Source of the DNA: Alteromonas sp. 5E99-2
GTDB lineage: Bacteria > Pseudomonadota > Gammaproteobacteria > Enterobacterales > Alteromonadaceae
DNA: 43,160 bases
Direction: 5' to 3'
Assembly (NCBI RefSeq): GCF_017368475.1
Contig: NZ_JAFNJE010000017.1
Span: forward strand, 1 to 43,160
Positions 1-7,714 of this stretch are shown piece by piece. Below the pieces are notes generated by a model that was not told the origin of the DNA, searched no databases, and was given only the letters and a program-made list of their open reading frames with translations. How positions within the stretch are numbered: the first letter of the stretch is position 1; every line of letters begins with the position of its first letter. A program made the position numbers and the translations under genes.

Positions 1-284
1 ACTAGGGTGGTTAGCATCAGTTCTAACTGTGCAATAAAGCTTGGTAAGCGTTGTTTTAGCGCGTCATCATCTAAAGTTTGTAGTGTTTCAAATTCCGTTG
101 TGAGCTCTTCTACATAGGGCAAAAAGCGCTTTGAATTGGCTTTGAAGCCGGAGTCAGCATTAAAAATAGCGTTAAAGTTGCCTTTGTTCTGTTGTTGTAA
201 TGCAGTTAAATTTGCATCAGCGTCGATAGCCTTTCTATATATATCTTTCAGAGTAGCCTGAATGTGTTGATGCACTTGTTGCAT
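1..284 (-). CDS. Hypothetical protein, N-terminal part (runs off the window)
   Basis: Only the first 94 codons are visible; the gene continues past the left edge. The ATG at 284-282 is preceded by AAGG with a 6-base gap, a good ribosome binding site. The visible part is hydrophilic, rich in Gln and Leu and probably all-helical, with no signal peptide or membrane segment. The run from about residue 50 (SKRFLPYVEEL) loosely recalls the helical primosomal protein PriC, but this is a weak pattern impression and no function should be assigned. It is divergent from the small gene at 382, and the sigma-28 promoter found at 294-320 points away from it. Confidence 0.6.
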   Translation of the reverse strand, partial: MQQVHQHIQATLKDIYRKAIDADANLTALQQQNKGNFNAIFNADSGFKANSKRFLPYVEELTTEFETLQTLDDDALKQRLPSFIAQLELMLTTL

Positions 285-293
285 AAAAAACCT

Positions 294-320
294 TAAAGTT
301 ATTAGAGTTGCTGCCGATAA
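294..320 (+). promoter_or_regulatory. Sigma-28 (FliA) flagellar promoter
   Basis: TAAAGTTA at 294-301, an 11-base spacer, then GCCGATAA at 313-320. This matches the sigma-28 consensus TAAAGTTT-N11-GCCGATAA at 15 of 16 positions with exact spacing. The start of transcription would be near 327, about 55 bases before the ATG of the small gene at 382. Confidence 0.85.
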
Positions 321-381
321 TACTTGTTGCGGGCGATTTTGCCTGTTTTTAACCTAAGCTACAAGTAAATGAGGATTGGAT

Positions 382-561
382 ATGGCTATCGAATCAGTAG
401 GCGGTGCAACCGCTTCTCTTGAAATTGCCTCTCTTCGTTTGGCTAAAGGCCAACAAGAACAAGATGGGCAAGCGGCGATTGAGTTATTAGAGTCAGCATC
501 TGACTCAGCAGCTCCCTCATCGGACCCTAGCCGAGGTAACAATATAAACACCTTTGCTTAG
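382..561 (+). CDS. Small putative motility protein (YjfB-like), 59 aa
   Basis: I chose the ATG at 382 because GAGG at 371-374 sits 7 bases upstream; a TTG at 376 would add two residues but lies too close to that site. The protein has no signal peptide. Its middle (ASLEIASLRLAKGQQEQDGQ) resembles the short putative motility proteins of the YjfB type, which have a helical Leu/Ala/Lys stretch followed by a QxQGQ-like segment. A near-perfect sigma-28 promoter lies just upstream, which supports membership of the late flagellar regulon. The C-terminal 20 residues are Ser/Pro/Asn-rich and likely disordered. The biochemical role of this family is unknown; the motility link here is an inference from the promoter and weak family resemblance. 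Confidence 0.7.
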   Translation: MAIESVGGATASLEIASLRLAKGQQEQDGQAAIELLESASDSAAPSSDPSRGNNINTFA

Positions 562-573
562 TTTGGTGTTTAT
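544..573. terminator. Hairpin between convergent genes
   Basis: ATAAACACC at 544-552 pairs perfectly with GGTGTTTAT at 565-573 around a 12-base loop that holds the stop codon of the small gene. It also overlaps the last codon of epmB on the other strand. There is no clear T-run, so a terminator role is likely but not certain. Confidence 0.5.
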
Positions 574-1604
574 GGGTGCATAAGTAAGTCAACGGGTGTC
601 TTCCCAGCTTGGCCTCCAATTTCTCTTACGAGTTTTGGGACTAAAAAGCCGGGTTGACGTTCGATGACTTGTTTTATTATGTTCCGCGCTTTCGCGTCGC
701 TCACGAGAAAATGATGGGCACCTTGGACCTTGTCTAGCATATATAAATAATAGGGTTGAATACCTGCTTCAAATACGGCTTCGTTTAATGCAATTTGTGC
801 GTCAGCCGTATCGTTGATACCCGCGAGTAATACCGCCTGATTAAATAACACTACGCCACTGTCTTTCAAGCGTTGACATTTTTGTTTAAGGGCCTCGTCC
901 ATTTCATTTGCGTGATTGATGTGCAATATCATTACTTTTTGAATAGGTAATGCACCAAACCAAGCTAAAAATTCACTATCAATACGGTTAGGCAAAACTA
1001 CGGGTAACCGAGTGTGAATACGCAATCGTTTTATTTGTGGCCGCTGGCAAATAGCGTCAGCTAACCAAGCTAAAAAATCATCTTTAGCCATTAGCGGGTC
1101 GCCACCAGAAAAAATTACTTCTTCTACTTCTGGGTGGGTATCTATGTAATTCAGTGTTTCTTGCCATTCTCGTTTGCTTACGGCGTTATCTTGATAAGGA
1201 AAGTGGCGGCGAAAACAATAACGGCAATTGACCGCACAACCGCCGCGAACAATCAGTAACACCCGCGATTTGTATTTGTGCAGCAAGCCTTTTCCCGCGG
1301 TATCGTGTTCTTCTAAAGGGTCGGTTGAAAAGCCCGATTCAGCAATAAATTCTTGGCGGTTAGGAAGTACTTGCTGTAATAAGGGATCGTCGATATTTCC
1401 CATTTCCATTTTTGCAACAAATGCGCGGGGAACACGCATAGGAAAAAGGCGGCGCGCTTGAGCATCTTTTTCTAAATTTGAGCTATCGATTTGCAGGTGT
1501 TCAAGTAAAGCAATGGGATCATTGAAGCCCGTGGCTAATTCTTTTTGCCAATGAGGCTCTACTTGTAGCAATTTTTTCGGTATTATTTGTACCAATTTAT
1601 TCAT
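570..1604 (-). CDS. epmB: EF-P beta-lysylation protein EpmB (lysine 2,3-aminomutase-like radical SAM)
   Basis: EpmB (YjeK) converts L-alpha-lysine to (R)-beta-lysine, which EpmA then attaches to elongation factor P. The start is the ATG at 1604-1602, with AAAGG just upstream; this gives 344 aa, and the frame open further upstream would run into efp on the other strand. The radical-SAM cluster motif C123-x3-C127-x2-C130 (CAVNCRYCF) is present, followed by SGGDPL, typical of lysine 2,3-aminomutases. The short length agrees with EpmB rather than with the longer clostridial lysine aminomutases. It is transcribed divergently from efp with only 19 bases between the two start codons, so the promoters must overlap the coding regions or lie inside them. 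Confidence 0.95.
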   Translation of the reverse strand: MNKLVQIIPKKLLQVEPHWQKELATGFNDPIALLEHLQIDSSNLEKDAQARRLFPMRVPRAFVAKMEMGNIDDPLLQQVLPNRQEFIAESGFSTDPLEEHDTAGKGLLHKYKSRVLLIVRGGCAVNCRYCFRRHFPYQDNAVSKREWQETLNYIDTHPEVEEVIFSGGDPLMAKDDFLAWLADAICQRPQIKRLRIHTRLPVVLPNRIDSEFLAWFGALPIQKVMILHINHANEMDEALKQKCQRLKDSGVVLFNQAVLLAGINDTADAQIALNEAVFEAGIQPYYLYMLDKVQGAHHFLVSDAKARNIIKQVIERQPGFLVPKLVREIGGQAGKTPVDLLMHP

Positions 1605-1623
1605 AACCTTTGTTTGAGATACT

Positions 1624-2193
1624 ATGGCTAACTTTAGCACCAACGAATTTAAAGCCGGTTTAAAAATTATGCTAGACGGCGAACCCTGTAATATTCTAGA
1701 AAATGAATATGTTAAACCTGGTAAAGGCCAAGCGTTTAACCGAGTTAAAATTCGCAAACTTATTTCCGGTAAAGTGTTAGAGAAAACGTTTCGTTCTGGC
1801 GACTCAGTAGAAGGCGCTGACGTTATGGACACCGAATTAGCGTATCTCTATACAGACGGTGAATTCTATCACTTTATGAATAACGAAACATTCGAACAAA
1901 TTGCCGCTGATGAAAAAGCAGTAGGTGAGAGCATTAAGTGGTTAGCTGAAAACGACGTGTGCACGCTAACGCTATGGAATGGTTCTCCTATTGTTGTGAC
2001 GCCTCCTAATTTTGTTGAATTGGAAATCACTGAAACTGACCCTGGCCTAAAAGGCGATACCGCCGGTACTGGTGGTAAACCTGCTACCTTGTCTACAGGC
2101 GCTGTAGTGCGTGTGCCTTTGTTTGTACAAACAGGGGAAGTCATTAAAGTTGATACACGTAGCGGCGAATACGCGTCACGTGCACAAAAATAA
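1624..2193 (+). CDS. efp: Elongation factor P
   Basis: EF-P binds between the P and E sites of stalled ribosomes and speeds peptide-bond formation at polyproline stretches. At 189 aa the protein is full length and very close to the E. coli protein along its whole length (for example [10 protein letters not shown] near the N-terminus and ATLSTGAVV in the C-terminal third). Lys34 in PGKGQ is the residue modified with beta-lysine. The modification genes lie on both sides: epmB upstream and divergent, epmA downstream and overlapping. The last 14 bases of efp overlap the GTG start of epmA, so the two are probably translated together. Confidence 0.98.
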   Translation: MANFSTNEFKAGLKIMLDGEPCNILENEYVKPGKGQAFNRVKIRKLISGKVLEKTFRSGDSVEGADVMDTELAYLYTDGEFYHFMNNETFEQIAADEKAVGESIKWLAENDVCTLTLWNGSPIVVTPPNFVELEITETDPGLKGDTAGTGGKPATLSTGAVVRVPLFVQTGEVIKVDTRSGEYASRAQK

Positions 2194-3157
2194 TTGGCGT
2201 CCTTCGGCGTCAATTGAACAGTTAAAAAAAAGGGCGCAATTGTTATCTCAATTGCGCCGTTTTTTTGAGTCAAGAGACGTACTAGAAATTAGCGCACCTG
2301 TTCTAGCAAGTGCGGGGGTTACCGATCCCTTTATCGATAATTTCTCTACTCAGTTTAGTTTTAGCGCTCAATCCAGTGAGCAAACTCTGTATTTACAATC
2401 ATCACCTGAATACGCCATGAAGCGCTTGTTGGCGGCTGGGTGTGAGCATATTTACTCTATTGGTCCTGCGTTTCGCCATGAAGGTGCAGGCAGCAATCAC
2501 AATCCTGAATTTACCATGTTAGAGTGGTATCGCAGCGGCTTCGATATGCAAATGCTGATTGATGAAGTCTCAGATTTACTAAAGACGACGTTAAATATTG
2601 AGAACATCAGTCAATACAGTTATCAAGATGTTTTTCTGAAACATATGAATATCGACCCGTTAACCGCGACAACAGACGAGCTAATTGAAGCGGTAAAACT
2701 AAAAGGGATTGATTTATATAATGGGTTTGAAACTCTAGATAACGATGACTTACTGCAAATGTTGTTTTCTCATTGCATTGAACCAAGTTTTGCAAACCAC
2801 TGCCCTGTGATTGTGACTCATTTTCCCGCATCTCAGGCGTCTCTTGCTCGTATTAATAGCCTTGATAACCGTGTAGCTAACCGTTTTGAAGTGTACTTTA
2901 AAGGAATTGAGCTTGCTAATGGATTTCACGAATTGTCCGATGCAAATGAACAGGCTGCTCGATTTGAAAGTGACAATAAAAAGCGCAGCGCTTTAAACTT
3001 TCCCACAAAACCAATTGATCAGTATTTATTAACGGCATTAGATGCAGGGTTACCGGATTGTTCTGGAGTGGCTTTAGGGGTAGATCGTTTGTTGATGCTT
3101 ATTGTAGGCGCATCACATATTCGAGACGTGTTGACTTTTGATATAGCGAGAGCGTAA
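2180..3157 (+). CDS. epmA: EF-P lysyltransferase EpmA (PoxA/GenX, LysRS-like)
   Basis: EpmA is a paralogue of the class II lysyl-tRNA synthetase catalytic core. It activates beta-lysine with ATP and transfers it to Lys34 of EF-P. I chose the GTG at 2180: it yields 325 aa, the same length as the E. coli protein, and the residues after it (WRPSASI) align with the E. coli start (WQPSASI). An in-frame ATG at 2111 lies deep inside efp and would add 23 unrelated residues. Class II motifs are clear: motif 2 with FRHEG and [10 protein letters not shown], and motif 3 with [13 protein letters not shown]. The anticodon-binding domain of true LysRS is absent, as expected. The start overlaps efp by 14 bases. 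Confidence 0.96.
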   Translation: MHKNNWRPSASIEQLKKRAQLLSQLRRFFESRDVLEISAPVLASAGVTDPFIDNFSTQFSFSAQSSEQTLYLQSSPEYAMKRLLAAGCEHIYSIGPAFRHEGAGSNHNPEFTMLEWYRSGFDMQMLIDEVSDLLKTTLNIENISQYSYQDVFLKHMNIDPLTATTDELIEAVKLKGIDLYNGFETLDNDDLLQMLFSHCIEPSFANHCPVIVTHFPASQASLARINSLDNRVANRFEVYFKGIELANGFHELSDANEQAARFESDNKKRSALNFPTKPIDQYLLTALDAGLPDCSGVALGVDRLLMLIVGASHIRDVLTFDIARA

Positions 3158-3322
3158 TAAAGCCGTCGTTATATTTCATTGTTTTACACTGACAAAACGT
3201 AAACATCCTTAGGTGATATATTATAACATGTAGCTATTGTTTTATTTGTAAATAAAACGTTATTGTCATAGGGTTTTTATGGCTTATTACATCCACAACC
3301 ATACAGGAGCAATGTTTGCCTT

Positions 3323-3787
3323 ATGTTTACTAAAGAAATGGTGCATACGGCACTACAAACGTGGTGCGACAACGTAATTCAGGTTGGAAAAGTTCACGCC
3401 GAAGGAGGAGATACACAGGCGTTTTCTCTTCAGGTTTTATCGGAAAATTACGATTACGACAATGGTCATGTATTGTTTAAGCCTACTTTAGCGTTCGGGC
3501 CACAAACCTTCCGTCCAACAAAAGAGGGGGCATTGTCATATTTCGTTGGTGGCAATACTGACTTCCCTGACGACAAAGGGTTCAAGTTAAAACCTTGGGT
3601 GAAAGTGTGGTTTAGCAAAGAAGATTTCATATTGCATGGCGATTTGGCAATTGTGCAATGTAATGTGCACTTTATTGGCGACGATGACAGCCATATATTT
3701 GTTAACAAAAGTTTTGTATTTAAAGCCTGTGAAGATGAGAAAGTACGAATCATCTTGCATCAATCATCTCTTCCTTATCAGCCGTAG
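3323..3787 (+). CDS. NTF2-like / SnoaL-like protein, 154 aa
   Basis: A small soluble protein without a signal peptide. The size, the Trp/Phe-rich alternating strands (PWVKVWFSKED, GDLAIVQCNVHFIG) and the ending HQSSLPY fit the cone-shaped NTF2-like fold of SnoaL and CaMKII-association-domain proteins. In those, a helix near the N-terminus packs on a curved sheet and the C-terminal strand closes the pocket. Substrate or partner is unknown. AGGAG at 3305-3309 lies 13 bases before the chosen ATG, rather far; an ATG at 3312 is out of frame. A strong terminator follows, so it is probably a single-gene transcript. It is the last intact backbone gene before the insertion-sequence island. Confidence 0.7.
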   Translation: MFTKEMVHTALQTWCDNVIQVGKVHAEGGDTQAFSLQVLSENYDYDNGHVLFKPTLAFGPQTFRPTKEGALSYFVGGNTDFPDDKGFKLKPWVKVWFSKEDFILHGDLAIVQCNVHFIGDDDSHIFVNKSFVFKACEDEKVRIILHQSSLPYQP

Positions 3788-3809
3788 TGAAAGGAAAACG
3801 CTAGGGTTC

Positions 3810-3845
3810 AGCCAGAGTCGAAAGTGAATATTGGCTCTGGCTTTT
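3810..3845 (+). terminator. Rho-independent terminator
   Basis: AGCCAGAG at 3810-3817 pairs perfectly with CTCTGGCT at 3835-3842 and is followed by TTT. It ends the NTF2-like gene and, being nearly symmetric, may also act from the other side. Confidence 0.8.
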
Positions 3846-3872
3846 AATCATTCTCGCTTAATTGATACAGTC

Positions 3873-4050
3873 TCAACTGCTCTTAAACACAGATAGATTA
3901 AGATCTACTTGCTTTCCCATCCAAATGGCATGGTTGGTGTGATCTTTATCGTAATAAATATGGGCGTGAAAACCTAAAAAATGCGTCACAATTTTTCGCG
4001 AAGGAAATGAAGTAAAGTACTCATTTATCTCGAGTTTAGACGATATGATC
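3873..4050 (-). pseudogene. Gene scar, possibly the N-terminus of a DOPA 4,5-dioxygenase-like protein
   Basis: On the minus strand the open frame coming out of the IS3 end reads through FLGFHAHIYYDKDHTNHA and stops at 3873. The HAHIYYD stretch recalls the first metal-ligand region of small DOPA 4,5-dioxygenase-family proteins, which begin with a short lead and then a yHaHvYfd motif; a GTG at 3995-3993 could be the native start. The second ligand region expected downstream is missing, because the frame stops after about 38 residues. I read it as a decayed fragment left beside the insertion. The family call rests on one short motif and may be wrong. Confidence 0.3.
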
Positions 4051-4109
4051 TGCTTTAATCCAACAGGACACTTTAATAATGGAATATAATCCAAGTATTG
4101 AGGTGTTAA

Positions 4110-4397
4110 ATGACAAAACGAACAAACAGAAGTTACATAGCAGAATTTAAACAAGAAGCTGTGGCATTGGTAACCGAGCAAGGTTACAGCGTACCTAAGG
4201 CGGCAGCATCTTTAGGTATTACAGGTAAATTACTTTATAACTGGAAAGCTAAGGTTGAAGCTGAGCAATCAGGCACTAGTTTAAATGCAGATGAACGAGC
4301 TGAGTTCCTAAAGCTGCGCAAGGAAAATAAAGAGCTAAGGATGGAGAAAGAGATATTAAAAAAAGCTAATGCCCTCCTGTTAAAGGAAACCAAGTAA
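4110..4397 (+). CDS. IS3-family transposase OrfA
   Basis: The 95-aa helix-turn-helix protein binds the ends of the element. The Tnp_1 pattern is clear: EFKQEAVALVTEQGYSVPKA, then a predicted coiled coil rich in Lys/Glu/Leu (LKLRKENKELRMEKEILKKA). OrfB follows in the -1 frame. A run of seven A at 4358-4364 looks like the usual slippery site, but the -1 frame meets TAA at 4367-4369 immediately after it, so any programmed shift must happen further downstream, in 4370-4397. Confidence 0.9.
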   Translation: MTKRTNRSYIAEFKQEAVALVTEQGYSVPKAAASLGITGKLLYNWKAKVEAEQSGTSLNADERAEFLKLRKENKELRMEKEILKKANALLLKETK

Positions 4398-5056
4398 CGT
4401 TTCAAACGATTAAGCAATTATCTTCAGCTTTTCCTATTGTGAAGCTTTGTAAAATGATGAAAATAAGCCGTAGTGCTTATTATGCTTGGCTTAATCGCCC
4501 TGCGAAACTCATTAAGGCAGAGCAACTTAATCTCTATCGAAGAGCCAAAGTTATCTTCGGACAAAGCAGAAATAGCTTAGGTTATCGAGAGTTACGTAAA
4601 CGGTTATGCAAGGAGGGCTTTCAAGTGAGTGATTACGGCGTTCAGAAGCTAATGGCAACACTTGGCCTAGTTGTGACGCAGCGTGTTGCCTACAATGTGA
4701 TGACTAAGCGCAAACACAGTGATGCTGTTGCGGATAATCTGTTGAATCAATACTTTAACCCTGTTGCGCCAAATCAAGTGTGGGCTGGCGATGTGACTTA
4801 TTTAAGGACTGGTGAAGGTTGGATGTATCTAGCCATAGTCATGGACTTATATTCACGTCGTATTGTTGGTTGGCATATTGATAAACGTATGACGACTGAC
4901 TTAGTGAGCAAAGCCATGATGAAAGCCTATAACTTACGTCAGCCATCAAAAGACTTGGTGTTTCACTCTGACAGAGGTTCACAGTATACCAGTAGGCGTT
5001 TACTAACAAGTTATGGTATGAGAGCCAGCATGGGCGACGTAGGCGCATGTTGGGAC
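4371..5056 (+). pseudogene. IS3-family transposase OrfB, 5' part (split)
   Basis: This part encodes the HTH_21 region (KISRSAYYAWLNRP) and most of the DDE integrase core: the first Asp in VWAGDVTYL and the second in HSDRGSQY. Reading fails after GACWD at 5054-5056, just before the segment that would carry the catalytic Glu (normally NAVVERFF). From 5057 the frame runs into IS110-type DNA and stops at 5146. The missing Glu means no active transposase can be made from it. The independent start (GTG at 4439) and the frameshifted OrfA-OrfB product are both possible in the intact ancestor. Confidence 0.85.
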
Positions 5057-5250
5057 ATAGAGGATATAATTTATACTACTGGAGGTAATGACCTGACACG
5101 TGCTGGGATTGATGGAGCGTTTATCTTTGTGTTGACCTGTCGGTGATTACTGTCCAGTAATTTAATTATATTCAGCGTCAGTGACCTAATAGGAGCATTG
5201 TATTGCATCGTCTGTGTCCAGTCCTGAGCTGACTGCTTAAGGATACTGAT
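5057..5250 (+). ncRNA. Candidate bridge-RNA locus of the IS110 element
   Basis: In the IS110 group, a structured bridge RNA with a target-binding and a donor-binding loop is made from the non-coding left end upstream of the transposase gene. The 194-base gap here has the right place and size. It contains local inverted repeats such as TACTGTCCAGTA at 5149-5160. I could not fold it or show guide matches to the flanks, so only position and length support the call. Confidence 0.35.
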
Positions 5251-6291
5251 ATGAATGTTAGAAACAATGCGAAAGAACTTACATTAGGCGTTGATACACA
5301 CTTAGAAAAGCATGTGGCTGTACTAATTGACAACATCGGTAAGGTGGTTGATACAAAAGAAGTTGCAGTAACGAGTCTTGGCTACCGAACGATGTTTAAG
5401 TGGTGTAAGTCATTTGGGAATGTCAAATAAGCTGGCATTGAAGGTACTGGCACATACGGTGCAGGCTTATGCAAATATCTACAAGAACAAGGAGTAGATG
5501 TTTATGAAGTCAATAGACCGAATCGTGCACGCCGAAGGCTTCAAGGTAAATCAGACCCGACTGATGCAGAAAATGCAGCGCGTTCGGTATTAGCGAAAGA
5601 ATCTACAGTCATTCCTAAATCACATGATGGCACTGTGGAAGCATTAAGGTTCTTAGTGGTTGCAAGAAAAAGCTCTGCGAAGTCAAAAACTAAAGCTATT
5701 AATCAAATCAGAGCATTACTCGTTACAGCACCAGAAAAATGTTATGTGCCAAGCTCATATCAATGCATAAAAGCGTGTGAGGAATTACAAGCTGATCCTG
5801 ATAATTTAGTAGAATCATCATTGGTTTCAGTAGTGCAGTTACTTGCAAAAAGATGGCAATTGTTGGCTACCGAGTTAAGAGATATTGATAAGCAATTAAG
5901 AATTTTAACGAAAGAAAAAGCACCAACACTCATTGAGCAATATGGTGTCGGGAAATACCTGGCTGCCACTCTGCTAGTGACAGCAGGTGATAATCCAAGC
6001 CGATTGAAAAATGAATCCTCATTTGCCGTACTGTGCGGTGTCAGCCCTTTAGAAGCTTCATCAGGTAAAACTCAGAGGCATAGGTTGAACCGAGGTGGGG
6101 CTAGAGACGCTAATAATGCACTTTGGACAGTGACATTGATTCGTATGCGAAACGACGCAAGAACTAAAAAATATGTTGATAAACGTGTCACCGAAGGTAA
6201 GTCGACAAAAGAAATTCAACGGTGCTTAAAACGATATATTGCTAGAGAATTAGTCCCAATAATGGTGTCAGATCTATCATGTTTAACTTGA
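5251..6291 (+). pseudogene. IS110-family transposase with in-frame stop
   Basis: The reading frame from the ATG at 5251 (AAGGA at 5239-5243) to 6291 covers 346 residue positions, the usual family length. The N-terminal RuvC-like DEDD domain shows GVDTHLEKH, GIEGTGTYG and SDPTDAENA. The C-terminal Tnp_20 domain shows GVSPLEASSGKTQRHRLNRG, where the catalytic Ser sits. Codon 60 (5428-5430) is TAA, between FGNVK and AGIEGTG; one base change from a sense codon such as AAA would explain it. The rest of the frame is intact, so decay is recent, and a protein starting after the stop would lack the first catalytic Asp. Confidence 0.9.
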
Positions 6292-6315
6292 TGTTGATAT
6301 AGGAGCGTCAATACT

Positions 6316-6429
6316 GTAATAGCGTATATGCGTTATTACAACTTAGAAAGGCTTCATACAGCTAATGAGGATCTGTCGCCAGTACAGTATGAACAAAGTT
6401 CCTTACGAAAAGTGTCCGGTTGGACTTGA
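6316..6429 (+). pseudogene. IS3-family transposase OrfB, 3' end
   Basis: Thirty-eight codons read VIAYMRYYNLERLHTANEDL and onward to a TGA at 6427-6429, the typical C-terminus of IS3-group OrfB (YIRYYN..RLH...G.LSP). It continues the frame broken at 5056 but lacks the codons that held the catalytic Glu. The stop overlaps the right inverted repeat, as usual. Confidence 0.85.
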
Positions 6430-6432
6430 CCA

Positions 6433-6545
6433 CAACAACCATTCGAAACATTACTTGATGGAAAAACGGTTTGGGCAGAAAAGAATTTAGCTCAAATCTA
6501 AACTGACAGCACCATTTGAAAAATGTGTAACTGTCAGATCAGATA
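6433..6545 (+). mobile_element. IS481-family remnant (3' end only)
   Basis: The last codons of the same transposase found intact at 13205-14245 are present: PFETLLDGKTVWAEKNLAQI and a stop at 6499-6501. After that comes the same non-coding end with the inverted repeat CTGACAG...CTGTCAG. Sequence agreement with the intact copy fades after 6542. Everything upstream was lost where the IS3 element now begins. The scrap points right, toward the cargo, opposite to the intact copy at the other side. Confidence 0.85.
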
Positions 6546-6583
6546 CCGACTTCTACAATGTTTACTAAATTGGGAGAAAATCA

Positions 6584-6607
6584 CCCATCTGCCAATTTGC
6601 AGATGGG
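6584..6607 (-). terminator. Hairpin at the end of the precursor-ligase transcript
   Basis: CCCATCTGC at 6584-6592 pairs perfectly with GCAGATGGG at 6599-6607 around a 6-base loop. On the minus strand it is followed by TGATTTTC, a weak T-run. It lies 81 bases after the ligase stop. Confidence 0.6.
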
Positions 6608-6687
6608 ATAATTGGTATTTCAAAAAGTTAGACTGTTAATAGAAATTCAATTACTGTTTTCTTTTTATACTATAAATTTAACAAGCT

Positions 6688-7713
6688 CTAGCCTATCAAG
6701 CTTTCGACTTCCAAAAGGGAAGGGTACTTATCTACATCGGACAATTCTGGAGAAAAACCTGACATGCCATGGGCAAGAAATGCTGAGCAAATTTTTGTCA
6801 TTGGAAATTCATTTTCGTCTAATTTCTCTAGCCATAGAAAATTACCGGTAACATTAACCTCTAAAAAATAGTAAATACCATTTTTTACAATAAAGTCAAA
6901 ACACCCATGACTAATTTTCAATATTGACATTAAATTACAACATTTGCTAAATATATCATCAGGGAGTTTGATCCTTTCCGCATCCAAATTAAGCTGCCCC
7001 ATTCTCCAATCAAGTTTAGTTGATTTTTTTTCCTGAGAATGAAGTTTAGCAGCAATGTAGTATCTATCAAAAAAAGTGACTCTTACCTCGTAGTCTTTCT
7101 CTAAATACCTTTGATATATTCCAGGAGACGTTCCTAGTATAACTTGATTTTCCTTGAGTTTAGGTTTTTCTATTTTGGAAGTTAGTGTTGCTTTCTGAGA
7201 GCCGTTCCAAAATTCAACCCGATAGGGTTTATATATATACTCTTGCTCACTCGAGTTGAGAAATTCAAGTATTTTTTTGGGCGAATTACTAATTATAGTT
7301 TCTGGAATTTTTAGACCAACACTTTTTGCTATTTGTAACTGAACAGCTTTATCTGATGCATGATATAGGTCAGAAAAGCGCACATTCCACTTGCCTGAAT
7401 TTTGTAGCATTCTAAGGGTTGAGAAATAGTAATTTCTAAATTCAGATGTTACAAACTTATTTTCCTGATCAGAATAGCAATCTACTGACGGTGGATCTAA
7501 CCTCCGAAGCCATGTTGAAAAAAAAACACTTCGAGTTGTATCTTTTTCGTTCAAACACACTTTAGACGAATTAAAATTTATAGACAAATTATTAGTCTGT
7601 AAAAAGTCGTTAGCCGTAATGATATTGACTTCTATACCATCTGTCACCTCAATTGATTTAGCAATAACGTTGGCGTGTATATCCGTGGAGTTACTTATAA
7701 TTAAAATTGACAT
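6688..7713 (-). CDS. MvdD-like ATP-grasp peptide ligase (graspetide maturase)
   Basis: A 341-aa soluble protein of the family that makes omega-esters or omega-amides between side chains of a precursor peptide, activating Asp/Glu carboxylates with ATP. Visible marks in order: W68-L-R-R71 near the end of the pre-ATP-grasp domain; DKAVQLQIAKSVGLKIPET at 121-139; the ATP-binding YKP at 161-163; YQRYLEKDYEVRV at 200-212; the DWR motif at 235-237, typical of graspetide ligases; FDFIV at 272-276; and FLEVNVTGNFLWLE at 283-296, with E285 and N287 as the expected Mg ligands. It starts one base after the stop of the DsbA-like gene. A single ligase suggests one bond type, unlike microviridin clusters with two. 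Ester versus amide cannot be told from sequence. Confidence 0.88.
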   Translation of the reverse strand: MSILIISNSTDIHANVIAKSIEVTDGIEVNIITANDFLQTNNLSINFNSSKVCLNEKDTTRSVFFSTWLRRLDPPSVDCYSDQENKFVTSEFRNYYFSTLRMLQNSGKWNVRFSDLYHASDKAVQLQIAKSVGLKIPETIISNSPKKILEFLNSSEQEYIYKPYRVEFWNGSQKATLTSKIEKPKLKENQVILGTSPGIYQRYLEKDYEVRVTFFDRYYIAAKLHSQEKKSTKLDWRMGQLNLDAERIKLPDDIFSKCCNLMSILKISHGCFDFIVKNGIYYFLEVNVTGNFLWLEKLDENEFPMTKICSAFLAHGMSGFSPELSDVDKYPSLLEVESLIG

Positions 7714-7714
7714 A

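Larger units (their letters stand above)
5057..6312 (+). mobile_element. IS110-family element nested in the IS3 element
   Basis: Boundaries are set by where IS3 orfB homology stops (5056) and resumes (about 6316). The layout is about 194 bases of non-coding DNA, then a DEDD transposase gene, then about 20 bases. The family carries no terminal inverted repeats, and none are visible. About 30 codons of orfB (from the residue after GACWD to the start of VIAYMRYYN) are absent. IS110 insertion normally neither duplicates nor deletes its target, so a further event is implied. Confidence 0.8.
4051..6432 (+). mobile_element. IS3-family element, interrupted by an IS110-family element
   Basis: The ends form imperfect inverted repeats: TGCTTTAATCCAACAGGACA from 4051, and its counterpart ending in TTGACCA at 6432, with 19 of 24 positions matching. 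Inside are orfA, the first part of orfB, then foreign DNA of an IS110-type element, then the last 38 codons of orfB. The two bases-in-contact flanks (ATC on the left, CAA on the right) do not form the 3-4 bp target duplication expected for this family. The right end abuts an IS481 scrap while the left abuts ordinary chromosome. This suggests a deletion or recombination after insertion rather than a simple hop. Confidence 0.85.

Noticed and set aside
1605-1832. Longer epmB start at 1832
   Set aside because: It would run through most of the first 200 bases of efp on the other strand; the residues are unlike EpmB, while the ATG at 1604 has a ribosome binding site and fits the family length.
4358-4369. 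A7 run in orfA as the programmed frameshift site
   Set aside because: The -1 frame meets TAA at 4367-4369 directly after the run, so a -1 slip there would end translation.
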